A DNA stretch of 64,000 nt, from positions 310,001-374,000 of the forward strand of contig NZ_JBHSHD010000005.1 in NCBI RefSeq assembly GCF_042652785.1. Direction: 5' to 3'. The notes below the pieces were generated by a model. It was given only the letters and a program-made list of their open reading frames with translations, was not told the DNA's origin and made no database searches. Within the stretch, counting starts at the first letter, position 1. Every line of letters begins with the position of its first letter. Positions 49,432 through 58,311 of the stretch are shown piece by piece. The stretch is from Dokdonella_A ginsengisoli (lineage in GTDB: Bacteria > Pseudomonadota > Gammaproteobacteria > Xanthomonadales > Rhodanobacteraceae). Position numbers and translations under genes: made by a program.

Positions 49432-50615
49432 AGCGGCGCGGCCTGCTGCGCGCCGGTGCGGGTCTGGCCGGCGCCGCGCTGCTCGCGCCACTGCTGCACG
49501 GCCCTCGCGCGTCGGCGGCGGGCGCGTACGGCAGGATCGATCCCGCGCAGCTGCGCGGCGCATTCGCGCCGCCGGCGCAGGCGCCGCAGCTGCTGCTCGA
49601 GTTCGCACGCTGGCTGGACGCCGAGGCGCCGCCCGGCCTGCCGCTGGCCGAGGGCCTGAGCGGCGACGACGGCCGGTGGACGTCGCGCTTCAACGATTTC
49701 TGGATCGAGGAAGGCGCCGACCTGTCGGAGCAGTTCGCGATCTTCCTGACCATCGGCGACGGCGGTGACGTCGCGCTCTGGAACCGCGAGGGCGGCGCGA
49801 GTTCGCAGTGGCCGGTGGTGCTGATCGGCGGCGAGGGCGAGGCGGTGGTGCTGGCCGATTCGTTCGCCGGCTTCCTCGCGCGCCTGGCTACGGCGCAGTT
49901 CGACGAGCCGGATGCCGGCGAGAGCGACGGGTTCTCGTGGAGCGAGTTCCAGAGCGACGCCGAGAGCGAAGGCGAGGAGGCGAACGCGGACGCACGCGCC
50001 GACCTCGCCGCCGCACGCCGGGCGCGCAAGGCGCTCGGCGGATGGCTGCGCCGGCAGACCGGCCAGGACGACCTCGCCGCGCTGGCGCGGCGGCGCGTGC
50101 CGCACGACGCCTTGCGCCGGTTCTTCGACGCGCACGTGAAGGCGGTGCACGAGCGCCAGCGCGCCAGCGCCGACTGGCGCGCCTTGCGCGCGCTGGTGCA
50201 GCAGGACCGGCCGAAAGGATATCGCGGCAGCTACGACGATCTGCACGTCGTCTGCGCCGGCGACTTCTTCCGCATCGGCACGATGTCCGAGCGCGGCCGG
50301 CGTTTCGTGGCGCATGCGCGCAGCGGCGAGATCGAGCCGCTGGTCCGTGCGCTGCGTGAGCAGCGCGCGCGCCGCCTTCCCGCGCACGGGCTGTGGTTCC
50401 ACGCGCGCCTGCGCGTCTACGCCGCCGATACCGTATCCGATCCGCAGCAGCCCGGCCTCGTCGATCTGGTCGCGCAGTATCTCGACGACGCCTCGGACAT
50501 GTCCTGGCTGCCGCGCCCGCCGGCGGCGGCGATCCGCGCCGATTGCGCGCGCGCTCCGCGCAGCGCGTGGTGGACGCCCGGCTGGCTGCGCGCGATCCTC
50601 GCCACGCCGAACTGA
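49428..50615 (+). CDS. Exported protein with Tat-like leader and SUKH-like (SMI1/KNR4) region
   Basis: 395 residues from a GTG that overlaps the maeB stop as GTGA (4 nt). The leader KRRGLLRAGAGLAGAALLA has a twin arginine followed by a hydrophobic stretch and ASA, so Tat export is plausible. Residues ~80-155 resemble an SMI1/KNR4 (SUKH) domain: FAIFLTIGDGGDVALWNREGG and WPVVLIGGEGEAVVLADSF. SUKH proteins are often immunity or scaffold proteins. An acidic patch (~165-185) and a C-terminal ~200-residue part are not recognised. Its coupling to a central-metabolism gene is unusual. Confidence 0.7.
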   Translation: MKRRGLLRAGAGLAGAALLAPLLHGPRASAAGAYGRIDPAQLRGAFAPPAQAPQLLLEFARWLDAEAPPGLPLAEGLSGDDGRWTSRFNDFWIEEGADLSEQFAIFLTIGDGGDVALWNREGGASSQWPVVLIGGEGEAVVLADSFAGFLARLATAQFDEPDAGESDGFSWSEFQSDAESEGEEANADARADLAAARRARKALGGWLRRQTGQDDLAALARRRVPHDALRRFFDAHVKAVHERQRASADWRALRALVQQDRPKGYRGSYDDLHVVCAGDFFRIGTMSERGRRFVAHARSGEIEPLVRALREQRARRLPAHGLWFHARLRVYAADTVSDPQQPGLVDLVAQYLDDASDMSWLPRPPAAAIRADCARAPRSAWWTPGWLRAILATPN

Positions 50616-50688
50616 CGCGCGCGCGGCGGCAACTGCGTCGAAGTGTGTCGGCGCGCCGCCGGCGCCTTCGCGGCCCTGGGCCTTTGGG

Positions 50689-50710
50689 GTATCTTTCCGT
50701 ACAAAGATAC
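50689..50710. promoter_or_regulatory. Perfect palindrome upstream of the two-component operon
   Basis: Arms GTATCTTT and AAAGATAC flank a 6-bp centre CCGTAC, 70 bp before the histidine-kinase start. The arms are AT-rich in a very GC-rich region. It may be an operator, for autoregulation by the adjacent response regulator or for another factor; as RNA it would form a short hairpin without a T-run, so a terminator is unlikely. Confidence 0.55.
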
Positions 50711-50780
50711 GAATCCACCGTACACGCCGCGCCTTAGGCAGGAAGCTTCCGCGCCGGCCCCAAACGAAGACTCCAGGGGC

Positions 50781-52175
50781 ATGTCAGATCTTCCTTCCTC
50801 GCCGTCGGCGGAGGGTGTGCGGCCGCGCGCCGGCTGGCTGTGGCGCGCGCCGGTGGCCGATCCGGTCGATCGCCGCAATGCGCCGATGCTGCAGGTCGTG
50901 CTGCTGATCCTCGGTTCGCTGCCGCCGCTGATGTGGGCGTACCGCATCGCGCTGTCGGGCATTCCATGGCGCGCGGAGGAAACCGCCAGCCTGATCATGA
51001 GCCTGGCGGTCAGCGCGTTCGCGCTGTTCGGCGTGGTGCTGATCCGGCGCGGCCGCTTCCAGTGGGCGATCCGCCAGACGCTGGCGCTGATCGCGATCGT
51101 GATGATCCTCAGCCACGCGCTGGACGGCAGCAGCCGGCAGGGCTACGAGCAGCCGCTGGCGATCGTCTGGATGGTGCTGGCCGGGCTGATGATCGGACGC
51201 CGCGCGCTGTGGCTGATGTACGCCTGCGTGCTGGCAGCCTTCGTCGCTGGCGGCGTGGTCGACGCCGGCCGCGGCAATCCGATCGACACGCCGATGAACG
51301 TGACGATCAGCGTGGTGATCGGCGGCGTGATCTATCTGCTGATCGCGATCGTGATCGACCGCAGCGTGCGCGCCTTGCGCGAGAGCCTGGCCGATGCGAC
51401 GCGTCGCGGCGACGCGCTGGCGGCGGCGAACCGGCGCCTGGAAGCGGAGATGGCCGAGCGCGAGAGGGTGCAGCAGCAGCTGGTGCACGCGCAGAAGGTC
51501 GAGGCGGTCGGGCGACTGGCCAGCGGCGTCGCGCACGACTTCAACCATCTGCTCAGCCTGATCCTCGGCTACGCCGAGAAGGGACGCCGGCTCGACGACG
51601 CGGGCGAGGCGAAGAAGGCGCTCGCCGGCGTCGAGGCGGCCGCGCGCCGCGCGACGGCGGTGACGCAGCGGCTGCTCACCTTCGGCCGCCGCGACGCCGC
51701 GCGCGTCGAGCGCTTCGACCTGGTCGAGGCGCTGCGCGACCTGCAGCCGATGCTGCGCCAGCTGTTCGCCCCCGGCGTGCGCATCGCCTTCGACCTGCCG
51801 GAGGCGCCGGTGCCGATCGAGTTCGACCGCGCGCAGCTCGACCTGGTCGTGCTCAGCATCGCCTCCAACGCCAACGACGCGATGCCCGATGGCGGCCGCT
51901 TCGAGGTGACGCTGCGCGCGGGCGACGACGGCGCGCCGGTCGCGCTGACCTTGCGCGACAGCGGCCACGGCATCGACGAGCAGGTGCGCGCACGCCTGTT
52001 CGAAGCGTTCTTCACGACCAAGCCGGCCGGACGCGGCACCGGGCTCGGCCTGTCGGTGGCACAGGACCTGGTGGCCGCCGCCGGCGGCCGCATCGAGGTC
52101 GACAGCGAACCGGGCCGTGGCGCGGCATTCCGCGTCGTGCTGCCGGCGCTGGAGCGGAGATTGGCCGATGCCTGA
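50781..52175 (+). CDS. Membrane sensor histidine kinase
   Basis: 464 residues. About six transmembrane helices (35-195) form the sensor part (for example VVLLILGSLPPLMWAYRIAL, AIVWMVLAGLMIG), followed by a short coiled coil (VRALRESLADATRR ... MAERERVQQQ). HisKA has His252 in ASGVAHDFNHLLSLILGYAEKG, the compact form seen in hybrid-like kinases. HATPase_c shows SNANDAMPDGG (N box), DSGHGIDE (G1) and GRGTGLGLS (G2). The signal sensed is not evident. The stop overlaps the response-regulator start by 8 nt (ATGCCTGA). Confidence 0.9.
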   Translation: MSDLPSSPSAEGVRPRAGWLWRAPVADPVDRRNAPMLQVVLLILGSLPPLMWAYRIALSGIPWRAEETASLIMSLAVSAFALFGVVLIRRGRFQWAIRQTLALIAIVMILSHALDGSSRQGYEQPLAIVWMVLAGLMIGRRALWLMYACVLAAFVAGGVVDAGRGNPIDTPMNVTISVVIGGVIYLLIAIVIDRSVRALRESLADATRRGDALAAANRRLEAEMAERERVQQQLVHAQKVEAVGRLASGVAHDFNHLLSLILGYAEKGRRLDDAGEAKKALAGVEAAARRATAVTQRLLTFGRRDAARVERFDLVEALRDLQPMLRQLFAPGVRIAFDLPEAPVPIEFDRAQLDLVVLSIASNANDAMPDGGRFEVTLRAGDDGAPVALTLRDSGHGIDEQVRARLFEAFFTTKPAGRGTGLGLSVAQDLVAAAGGRIEVDSEPGRGAAFRVVLPALERRLADA

Positions 52176-52932
52176 GGCAGGCGCCGCCGCCGCGACGAGG
52201 ACCTCGCCCCGTGCGCGCGTGGCCGTGCTCGAGGACGACGAGGCGTTGCGCGAGGACATCCTCGTGCCGGGACTTGCCGCCAACGGCTACGACGTCGAGG
52301 GCTTCGGACACGCGTCCGACCTGTACCGCCGGCTGCTGGCGACGGCGTTCGACGTCGCCGTGATCGACGTCGGCCTGCCCGACGAGGACGGCCTGTCGGT
52401 CGCGCGCCACCTGCGCGCCGGCTCGCCGCTCGGCATCGTCATGCTGACCGGACGCAGCCGCCCGGCCGAGCGCCTGCGCGCGCTGGACGACGGGGCCGAC
52501 GCCTGGCTGGCCAAGCCGGTCGAGGTCGAGGTGGTCGCCGCGACGATCGGCAGCCTGCTGCGGCGCATGCGTCTGCCGGCGGTGGCGCGCGCGCCGGTGC
52601 CTGCGCCGGCGCCCGCATCCGCATCGCGCTGGCGGCTGGCCGCGCAGGGCTGGCGGCTCGCCGCGCCGTCGGGCCGCGACGTCGTGCTCAACCGCGCCGA
52701 ACGCGGCGTGCTCGAATGCCTGTTCGCGGCGAACGGCGAGCCGGTGCCGCGCGAGCAGCTGATCGCGGCGCTCGGCGAGAGCCGCTACGAATTCGATCCG
52801 CACCGGCTCGACATGCTGGTGCACCGCCTGCGGCGCAAGGTCGTGGAGAACACCGGCCAGACCCTGCCGCTGCGTTCGGTGCGCGGACGCGGCTACGTGC
52901 TGGTCGGCTGCGAGCGCTCGCCGGCGGACTGA
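52168..52932 (+). CDS. OmpR-family response regulator
   Basis: 254 residues. The receiver has acidic residues in VLEDDEALRED, the phospho-acceptor Asp67 in VIDVGLPDEDG, Thr in MLTGR and Lys in AKPVE. A Pro/Ala linker (~150-170) leads to a winged-helix DNA-binding domain: VLNRAERGVLECLFAANGEP, REQLIAAL, HRLDMLVHRLRRKV and GRGYVLV. Its ATG lies inside the kinase stop region. The palindrome at 50689 is a possible target. It ends 12 bp from the convergent unknown gene. Confidence 0.92.
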   Translation: MPEAGAAAATRTSPRARVAVLEDDEALREDILVPGLAANGYDVEGFGHASDLYRRLLATAFDVAVIDVGLPDEDGLSVARHLRAGSPLGIVMLTGRSRPAERLRALDDGADAWLAKPVEVEVVAATIGSLLRRMRLPAVARAPVPAPAPASASRWRLAAQGWRLAAPSGRDVVLNRAERGVLECLFAANGEPVPREQLIAALGESRYEFDPHRLDMLVHRLRRKVVENTGQTLPLRSVRGRGYVLVGCERSPAD

Positions 52933-52944
52933 CGCGCGCCTTCC

Positions 52945-55005
52945 TCAGGGAGCGATCTCCAGCCGGTTCGCCGCGCCGGTCAGATCGCGGTTCAGCGTGA
53001 TCCACAGCTCGGCCGCGTCGGCGCGCAGCGACGGGAAGTAGTCGACGTCGCGCGTCAGCACCGCGCCGCCGAGCTTCACCGTCGCCGGCAGCGCGGCGGC
53101 GTAGCCGCGCACGATCACCAGCGGATGCTTCAAGGTGCCGGCGCCGACCGCGACGTTCGCGTCGAGGCGATTGCCGGCGGCCTGGAACGTCAGCGCGCCG
53201 CGCACCGGATCGTAGCCGGGCGGCTGGTACGTCGCCGGGCTTGTGTCGGCGACGCCGGCCGGTCCCTGCACGGCGACGCTGCCGACGCTGGCGCCGAGGG
53301 TCAGGCTCTGGACCGTTTCGACTTCGCGCCGCTGCGCGCCGACCGGATCGCTGCCGTGCGTGCCGAGCACGATCCAGGTCGCGTAGCTCTTCTTCGGCCA
53401 GCCCGGCGCGGTCGGATCGCCCGGCAGGGCGGTGCCGTTGCCGCCGCCGCCGTACCAGGCGTTGCCGCGGATGCGGTACTGCTGCAGGCCGAGGAAGCCG
53501 AAATTGGTGCCCCAGGCGAGCCGCGCGTTGCGCGTCGCGCCGCCGCCGAGTTCGTAGTTGACCGACTGGAACGGCCAGTCGTAGTCGCACGGCATCGCGT
53601 ACTGCCCGGGACAGCCGGCGCCCTGTGCGCTGGTGGTGTTCCACAGGTCCTGGCCCCAGTAGCCGCCGGCGTCCTGCTGGCGGATCGTCTGCGTCTGCAC
53701 CAGGCCCATCGTCGCGTCGACGCCGCTGCTCCACAGTTTCACGAACGGCACCGTGTTGGCTTCGTTCCAGCTCCAGGCGCTGCCGAAGGTGACCGGATCG
53801 GTGCTGCTGGCGAAGCGGTAGTAGTCGCCCCAGGCGACGCCGCCGATCAGCGCGCGGGCGCCGTCGTTCTCGGCGCCGTCGATGCGCAGCTGCCCGTACG
53901 GACCGCGCGAATCGTCCTCGAGCCGGTCGGCCGGCACGCCGGACAGGTCGTAGGTGACCGACCACAGCGGGTGGTCGCGGCCGGTCGAGAAGGTCCATTC
54001 GATCGTGACCGGCACGTCGTAGCGCTGCGCCGGCGCCAGCCGCGTGCAGTAGCGCGGGTAGTTCTGCGTGAAGCGCAGGATCGCGTGATGGCGCCCGGCG
54101 AACACGCGCTCGAACTGGCCCGGCGTGAAGTGGCCGAGGCTGGACGGGTCGCCGCCGCCGGTGCAGAAGTCCTCGCTGGACGGATGCGAGACGACGTAGC
54201 CGAAGCCGCCGAAGCCGTCGGAGGTCGGCCGCACGACGCGCGTCTGCGCGCCGGCCTGGTAGCGGAACTCGCGCAGCTCGCCGCCGCGCGTGCCGCCGCT
54301 GCCGGTGCCGCCGTCGTTGTGCGCCAGTACCGCCGCGCGTGGCTGGCCGGCGCTGTCGCGCCAGCGGAAGCGGTCGCCGGCGAGGCCGTCGATCGGCACG
54401 TCTTGATCGATCGCCAGCCCGTCGGCCGCTCCGCCGCCGCCGTCGAAACCGTCGCCGAAGATCGGATCGGGCTGGCTGCCTTCCAGGCTGACGTCGTCCA
54501 GGTACAGCGCCGGCTGCGTGCCGGCGGCATTGCTCTGGATGTCGATGCGGTCGAACGCGCCCAGCGCGGCGAACGGCGCGATCGAGGCCAGCGGCACCAC
54601 CGCTTCGCGCCACGCGCCGGCCGCGGGCGCGCCGCCGCCGATGTAGGCGTTCAGCGCGACGCTGGCGATCGAGCCGTCGCTGCTGTCCTGCAGGAACAGG
54701 GTCAGCTGCTGGCCGCCGCTGCTGCCGCCGTGGATCCACAGGCGCAGCTGCGGGTACTGCGCCAGCGGCAGCGCGCCGCCGGCGTGGAAGAATGACACCG
54801 CGTTGTAGGCGTTGCCGTCGAAGCGGATCGAGTGCGTGCCGGCGTGCACCGGGGCGGCGTTGCCGAAGTCGCTGCCGCCGCCGTAGGAATAGTCCTGGAA
54901 CGTGTTGCGCAGCGCGTCGTCGTAGACGACCAGCGCGGCGTGCGCGTGCGCCGCGGCGAACGCGAACAGGGCGCCGAGCGCGGCGCGCGGCCCGTATCGA
55001 TTCAT
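52945..55005 (-). CDS. Secreted protein of unknown function with internal DGFD motif
   Basis: 686 residues. Signal peptide MNRYGPRAALGALFAFAAAHAHA. Residues ~25-175 look like a carbohydrate-binding-type beta-sandwich (TFQDYSYGGG, IRFDGNAYNAVSF, FDRIDIQSNAAGTQPALYLD). Then comes PDPIFGDGFDGGG at ~180, and a ~490-residue domain I do not recognise, rich in aromatic residues and with several Cys (FCTGGG, RYCTRLAP, GCPGQYAMPCDYDW). A polysaccharide-active or cell-surface role is possible but is not shown. Its expression is divergent from aceE. Confidence 0.75.
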   Translation of the reverse strand: MNRYGPRAALGALFAFAAAHAHAALVVYDDALRNTFQDYSYGGGSDFGNAAPVHAGTHSIRFDGNAYNAVSFFHAGGALPLAQYPQLRLWIHGGSSGGQQLTLFLQDSSDGSIASVALNAYIGGGAPAAGAWREAVVPLASIAPFAALGAFDRIDIQSNAAGTQPALYLDDVSLEGSQPDPIFGDGFDGGGGAADGLAIDQDVPIDGLAGDRFRWRDSAGQPRAAVLAHNDGGTGSGGTRGGELREFRYQAGAQTRVVRPTSDGFGGFGYVVSHPSSEDFCTGGGDPSSLGHFTPGQFERVFAGRHHAILRFTQNYPRYCTRLAPAQRYDVPVTIEWTFSTGRDHPLWSVTYDLSGVPADRLEDDSRGPYGQLRIDGAENDGARALIGGVAWGDYYRFASSTDPVTFGSAWSWNEANTVPFVKLWSSGVDATMGLVQTQTIRQQDAGGYWGQDLWNTTSAQGAGCPGQYAMPCDYDWPFQSVNYELGGGATRNARLAWGTNFGFLGLQQYRIRGNAWYGGGGNGTALPGDPTAPGWPKKSYATWIVLGTHGSDPVGAQRREVETVQSLTLGASVGSVAVQGPAGVADTSPATYQPPGYDPVRGALTFQAAGNRLDANVAVGAGTLKHPLVIVRGYAAALPATVKLGGAVLTRDVDYFPSLRADAAELWITLNRDLTGAANRLEIAP

Positions 55006-55260
55006 GGTTTTCCCCCTGCGGTCCGGTGCTGCCTCCTTCTACGCCGTTTCGCGACGCATCCGGACATCGGCACCGTTCGCGCGAGTATGCCGCCTGCGAC
55101 GCGACGGATCCGGGTCGCAGGCGTGACGTGCCGCGGTGTGCACGGCTGTGCAGCATGCACGGGAAACGCGGGACGACTAAACTGGTGCCTTCCCTCGCGA
55201 CGGGCTTGCGCCGTACGCGACCACCGCGCGGCGTCCCTGCGCCGCTTTGAAGAGATCCGC

Positions 55261-57960
55261 ATGAACCAGCTCACCGACATCCTCGACCAGGACCTCGACC
55301 CGACCGAAACGCAGGAATGGACCGACGCGCTGAAGGGCGTGATCAACGCCGACGGCACCGATCGCGCGCACTACCTGCTCGAGCGAATGGTCGACGAGAC
55401 GCGCCGCGCCGGCGGCTACCTGCCGTTCGAGATGACGACCGAGTACGTCAACACGATCCCGCCGCACCTGGAGGCGCGCTCGCCGGGCGACGCGGCGATG
55501 GAGTGGCGCATCCGCTCGCTGATCCGCTGGAACGCGATGGCGATGGTGGTGCGCGCGAACCGCAAGCCGGGCGACCTCGGCGGCCACATCGCCAGCTTCG
55601 CCTCGTCGGCGACCCTGTACGACGTCGGCTTCAACCACTTCTGGCGCGCGCCGAACGAGAACCATCCGGGTGACCTCGTGTTCCACCAGGGCCACTCCAG
55701 CCCCGGCGTGTACGCGCGCTCGTTCCTCGAAGGCCGCATCAGCGAGGAGCAGCTGGACTACTTCCGCATGGAAGTGGCCGGCCACGGCAAGGGCCTGTCT
55801 TCGTACCCGCATCCGTGGCTGATGCCCGAGTACTGGCAGGTGCCGACGGTGTCGATGGGCCTGGGCCCGCTGCAGGCGATCTACCAGGCGCACTTCATGA
55901 AGTACCTGGAGAACCGCGGCCTGATCGCGCCGAGCGACCGCAAGGTGTGGTGCTTCCTCGGCGACGGCGAGTCCGACGAGCCCGAATCGCTCGGCGCGAT
56001 CTCGCTGGCCGGCCGCGAAGGGCTGGACAACCTGATCTTCGTCATCAACTGCAACCTGCAGCGCCTGGACGGCCCGGTGCGCGGCAACGGCAAGATCATC
56101 CAGGAGCTGGAAGGCAACTTCCGCGGCGCCGGCTGGAACGTGATCAAGCTGATCTGGGGCAGCTACTGGGATCCGCTGCTGGCGCGCGACACCAGCGGCA
56201 ACCTGCGCAAGATCATGATGGAGACCGTCGACGGCGAGTACCAGAACTGCAAGGCCTTCGGCGGGGCGTACACGCGCGAGCACTTCTTCGGCAAGACGCC
56301 GGAGACGCGCGAGCTGGTGGCGAGCCTGTCCGACGACGACATCTGGCGCCTGAACCGCGGCGGCCACGATCCGCACAAGGTCTACGCCGCCTACCACCAG
56401 GCGGTGAACACCCAGGGCATGCCGACGGTGATCCTGGCCAAGACGGTCAAGGGTTACGGCATGGGCGCGGCGGGCGAATCGCAGAACCCCACCCACCAGC
56501 AGAAGAAGCTCGACAACGAGGCCGTGCGCGCGTTCCGCGACCGCTTCAACATTCCGGTCGCCGACGACAAGGTCGACGAGGTGCCGTACTACCACCCGGG
56601 CAAGGATTCGCCGGAGGTGCAGTACCTGCTCGAGCGGCGCAAGGCGCTCGGCGGCTTCCTGCCGCAGCGGCGCACCAGGAGCGCCTCGATCGCGGTGCCG
56701 GACCTGTCGGCGTTCGAGCAGATCACCAAGGGCAGCGGCGAGCGCGAGATCTCCACCACGATGGCGTTCGTGCGCGGCATCAACCTGCTGCTGCGCGACA
56801 AGCAGGTCGGTCCGCGCATCGTGCCGATCGTCGCCGACGAGGCGCGCACCTTCGGCATGGAAGGCATGTTCCGCCAGATCGGCATCTACGCGCCGTTCGG
56901 CCAGAAGTACAAGCCGGTCGACGCCGACCAGCTGATGTACTACCGCGAGGACCAGAAGGGCCAGGTGCTGCAGGAAGGCATCAGCGAGCCCGGCGCGATG
57001 AGCGCGTGGATGGCCGCGGCGACGAGCTACTCGGTGTCGGACGTGCCGATGCTGCCGTTCTACATCTACTACTCGATGTTCGGCTTCCAGCGCATCGGCG
57101 ACCTCGCCTGGGCCGCCGGCGACATGCGCGCGCGCGGCTTCCTGGTCGGTGGCACCTCCGGCCGCACCACGCTCAACGGCGAGGGCCTGCAGCACGAGGA
57201 CGGCCATTCGCACCTGCTGGCCGGGGCGATCCCGAACTGCCGCGCCTACGATCCGACCTTCTCCTACGAGGTCGCCGTGATCGTGCAGGACGGCGCGCGC
57301 CGCATGCTGCAGGAGCAGGAAGACGTCTACTACTACGTCACCGTGATGAACGAGAACTACGCGCACCCGGACCTGCCGGCGGGCGCGGAGGCGGACATCA
57401 TCAAGGGCATGTACCTGCTGCGCGATTCGGGCAAGAGCAAGGGCAAGAGCAAGATTCCGGTCGTGCAGCTGCTCGGCTGCGGCACGATCCTGCGCGAGGT
57501 GATCGCGGCGGCGGAGCTGCTGGAGAAGGAGTTCGGCGTGGCCAGCGACATCTGGTCGTGCCCGAGCTTCACCGAGCTGCGCCGCGACGGCTTCGACGCC
57601 GAGCGCTGGAACCGCCTGCATCCGATGGACAAGAAGCCGCGCAAGGCGCACGTGACGGCCTGCCTGGAGGATCGCGCCGGCCCGGCGATCGCCGCCACCG
57701 ACTACGTGCGCGAGTACGCCGACCAGATCCGCGCGTTCATGCCGGACGGCAAGCGCTACACCGTGCTCGGTACCGACGGTTTCGGCCGCAGCGACACGCG
57801 TGCGAACCTGCGCGCGTTCTTCGAGGTGGACCGCTACTGGGTCGCGCATGCGGCGATCGCCGCGCTCGCCGCCGAGGGCAAGATGAATCCCGAGGACGTG
57901 GCGCGCGCGATCAAGCTGTGGAAGCTCGATCCGGACAAGCCCAATCCGGTGACCGTCTGA
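55261..57960 (+). CDS. aceE: Pyruvate dehydrogenase E1 component (homodimeric type)
   Basis: 899 residues, matching the ~890-residue AceE family. Thiamine-pyrophosphate site: GDGESDEPESLGAI with the following NLIFVINCNLQRLDGPV; earlier HGHSSPGVYAR-type stretch QGHSSPGVYARSFLEG, and C-terminal GTSGRTTLNGEGLQHEDGHS, which is diagnostic. It decarboxylates pyruvate and acetylates the lipoyl groups of E2. The aceF and lpd genes do not follow; the next gene on the strand is a channel beyond a repeat region. AGAG precedes the ATG. Confidence 0.96.
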   Translation: MNQLTDILDQDLDPTETQEWTDALKGVINADGTDRAHYLLERMVDETRRAGGYLPFEMTTEYVNTIPPHLEARSPGDAAMEWRIRSLIRWNAMAMVVRANRKPGDLGGHIASFASSATLYDVGFNHFWRAPNENHPGDLVFHQGHSSPGVYARSFLEGRISEEQLDYFRMEVAGHGKGLSSYPHPWLMPEYWQVPTVSMGLGPLQAIYQAHFMKYLENRGLIAPSDRKVWCFLGDGESDEPESLGAISLAGREGLDNLIFVINCNLQRLDGPVRGNGKIIQELEGNFRGAGWNVIKLIWGSYWDPLLARDTSGNLRKIMMETVDGEYQNCKAFGGAYTREHFFGKTPETRELVASLSDDDIWRLNRGGHDPHKVYAAYHQAVNTQGMPTVILAKTVKGYGMGAAGESQNPTHQQKKLDNEAVRAFRDRFNIPVADDKVDEVPYYHPGKDSPEVQYLLERRKALGGFLPQRRTRSASIAVPDLSAFEQITKGSGEREISTTMAFVRGINLLLRDKQVGPRIVPIVADEARTFGMEGMFRQIGIYAPFGQKYKPVDADQLMYYREDQKGQVLQEGISEPGAMSAWMAAATSYSVSDVPMLPFYIYYSMFGFQRIGDLAWAAGDMRARGFLVGGTSGRTTLNGEGLQHEDGHSHLLAGAIPNCRAYDPTFSYEVAVIVQDGARRMLQEQEDVYYYVTVMNENYAHPDLPAGAEADIIKGMYLLRDSGKSKGKSKIPVVQLLGCGTILREVIAAAELLEKEFGVASDIWSCPSFTELRRDGFDAERWNRLHPMDKKPRKAHVTACLEDRAGPAIAATDYVREYADQIRAFMPDGKRYTVLGTDGFGRSDTRANLRAFFEVDRYWVAHAAIAALAAEGKMNPEDVARAIKLWKLDPDKPNPVTV

Positions 57961-58010
57961 GGTCGCGGGGCGAAGGCCTTCCCGTTCGGGGCGGTCTTCC
58001 ACTCCGGCTT

Positions 58011-58160
58011 CCCTCACCCCGGCCCTCTCCCGCAAGCGGGAGAGGGGGAATGGCGTTGCTTTCACCTCTGCCGCAAGCGAGAGGGAGGGGAACAGCGCGT
58101 TGCCTTGACCTCTCCCGCAAGCGGGAGAGGTCGCCGCGTACCGCGCGGCGGGTGAGGGGA
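58011..58160. repeat. Compound inverted-repeat element after aceE
   Basis: Outer arms CCCTCACCC (near 58011) and GGGTGAGGG (near 58150) enclose three hairpins: a perfect one at 58023-58046 (CCCTCTCCCGC-AA-GCGGGAGAGGG), a degenerate one near 58066-58087 and a perfect one at 58108-58131. The 351-bp gap between aceE and the channel gene holds little else. This is a known style of dispersed element in beta- and gammaproteobacteria; it may stabilise or end the aceE message. Confidence 0.8.
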
Positions 58161-58311
58161 GCGATGCGCGAGGGCCCGGCGGGAGCGCGCCTTTTCCGAT
58201 GACTTCACGCACACCCTCGTCACCGCCCACCCGCATCGCCCCTGAAGCCCCGCCGAACCACCGCAGCCCATTCGATTGACGCCCCCTGGCAGGCGCTTCG
58301 ATGATGCGCGG

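Noticed and set aside
47119..49608. 829-residue open frame on the minus strand
   Set aside because: Shadow of maeB.
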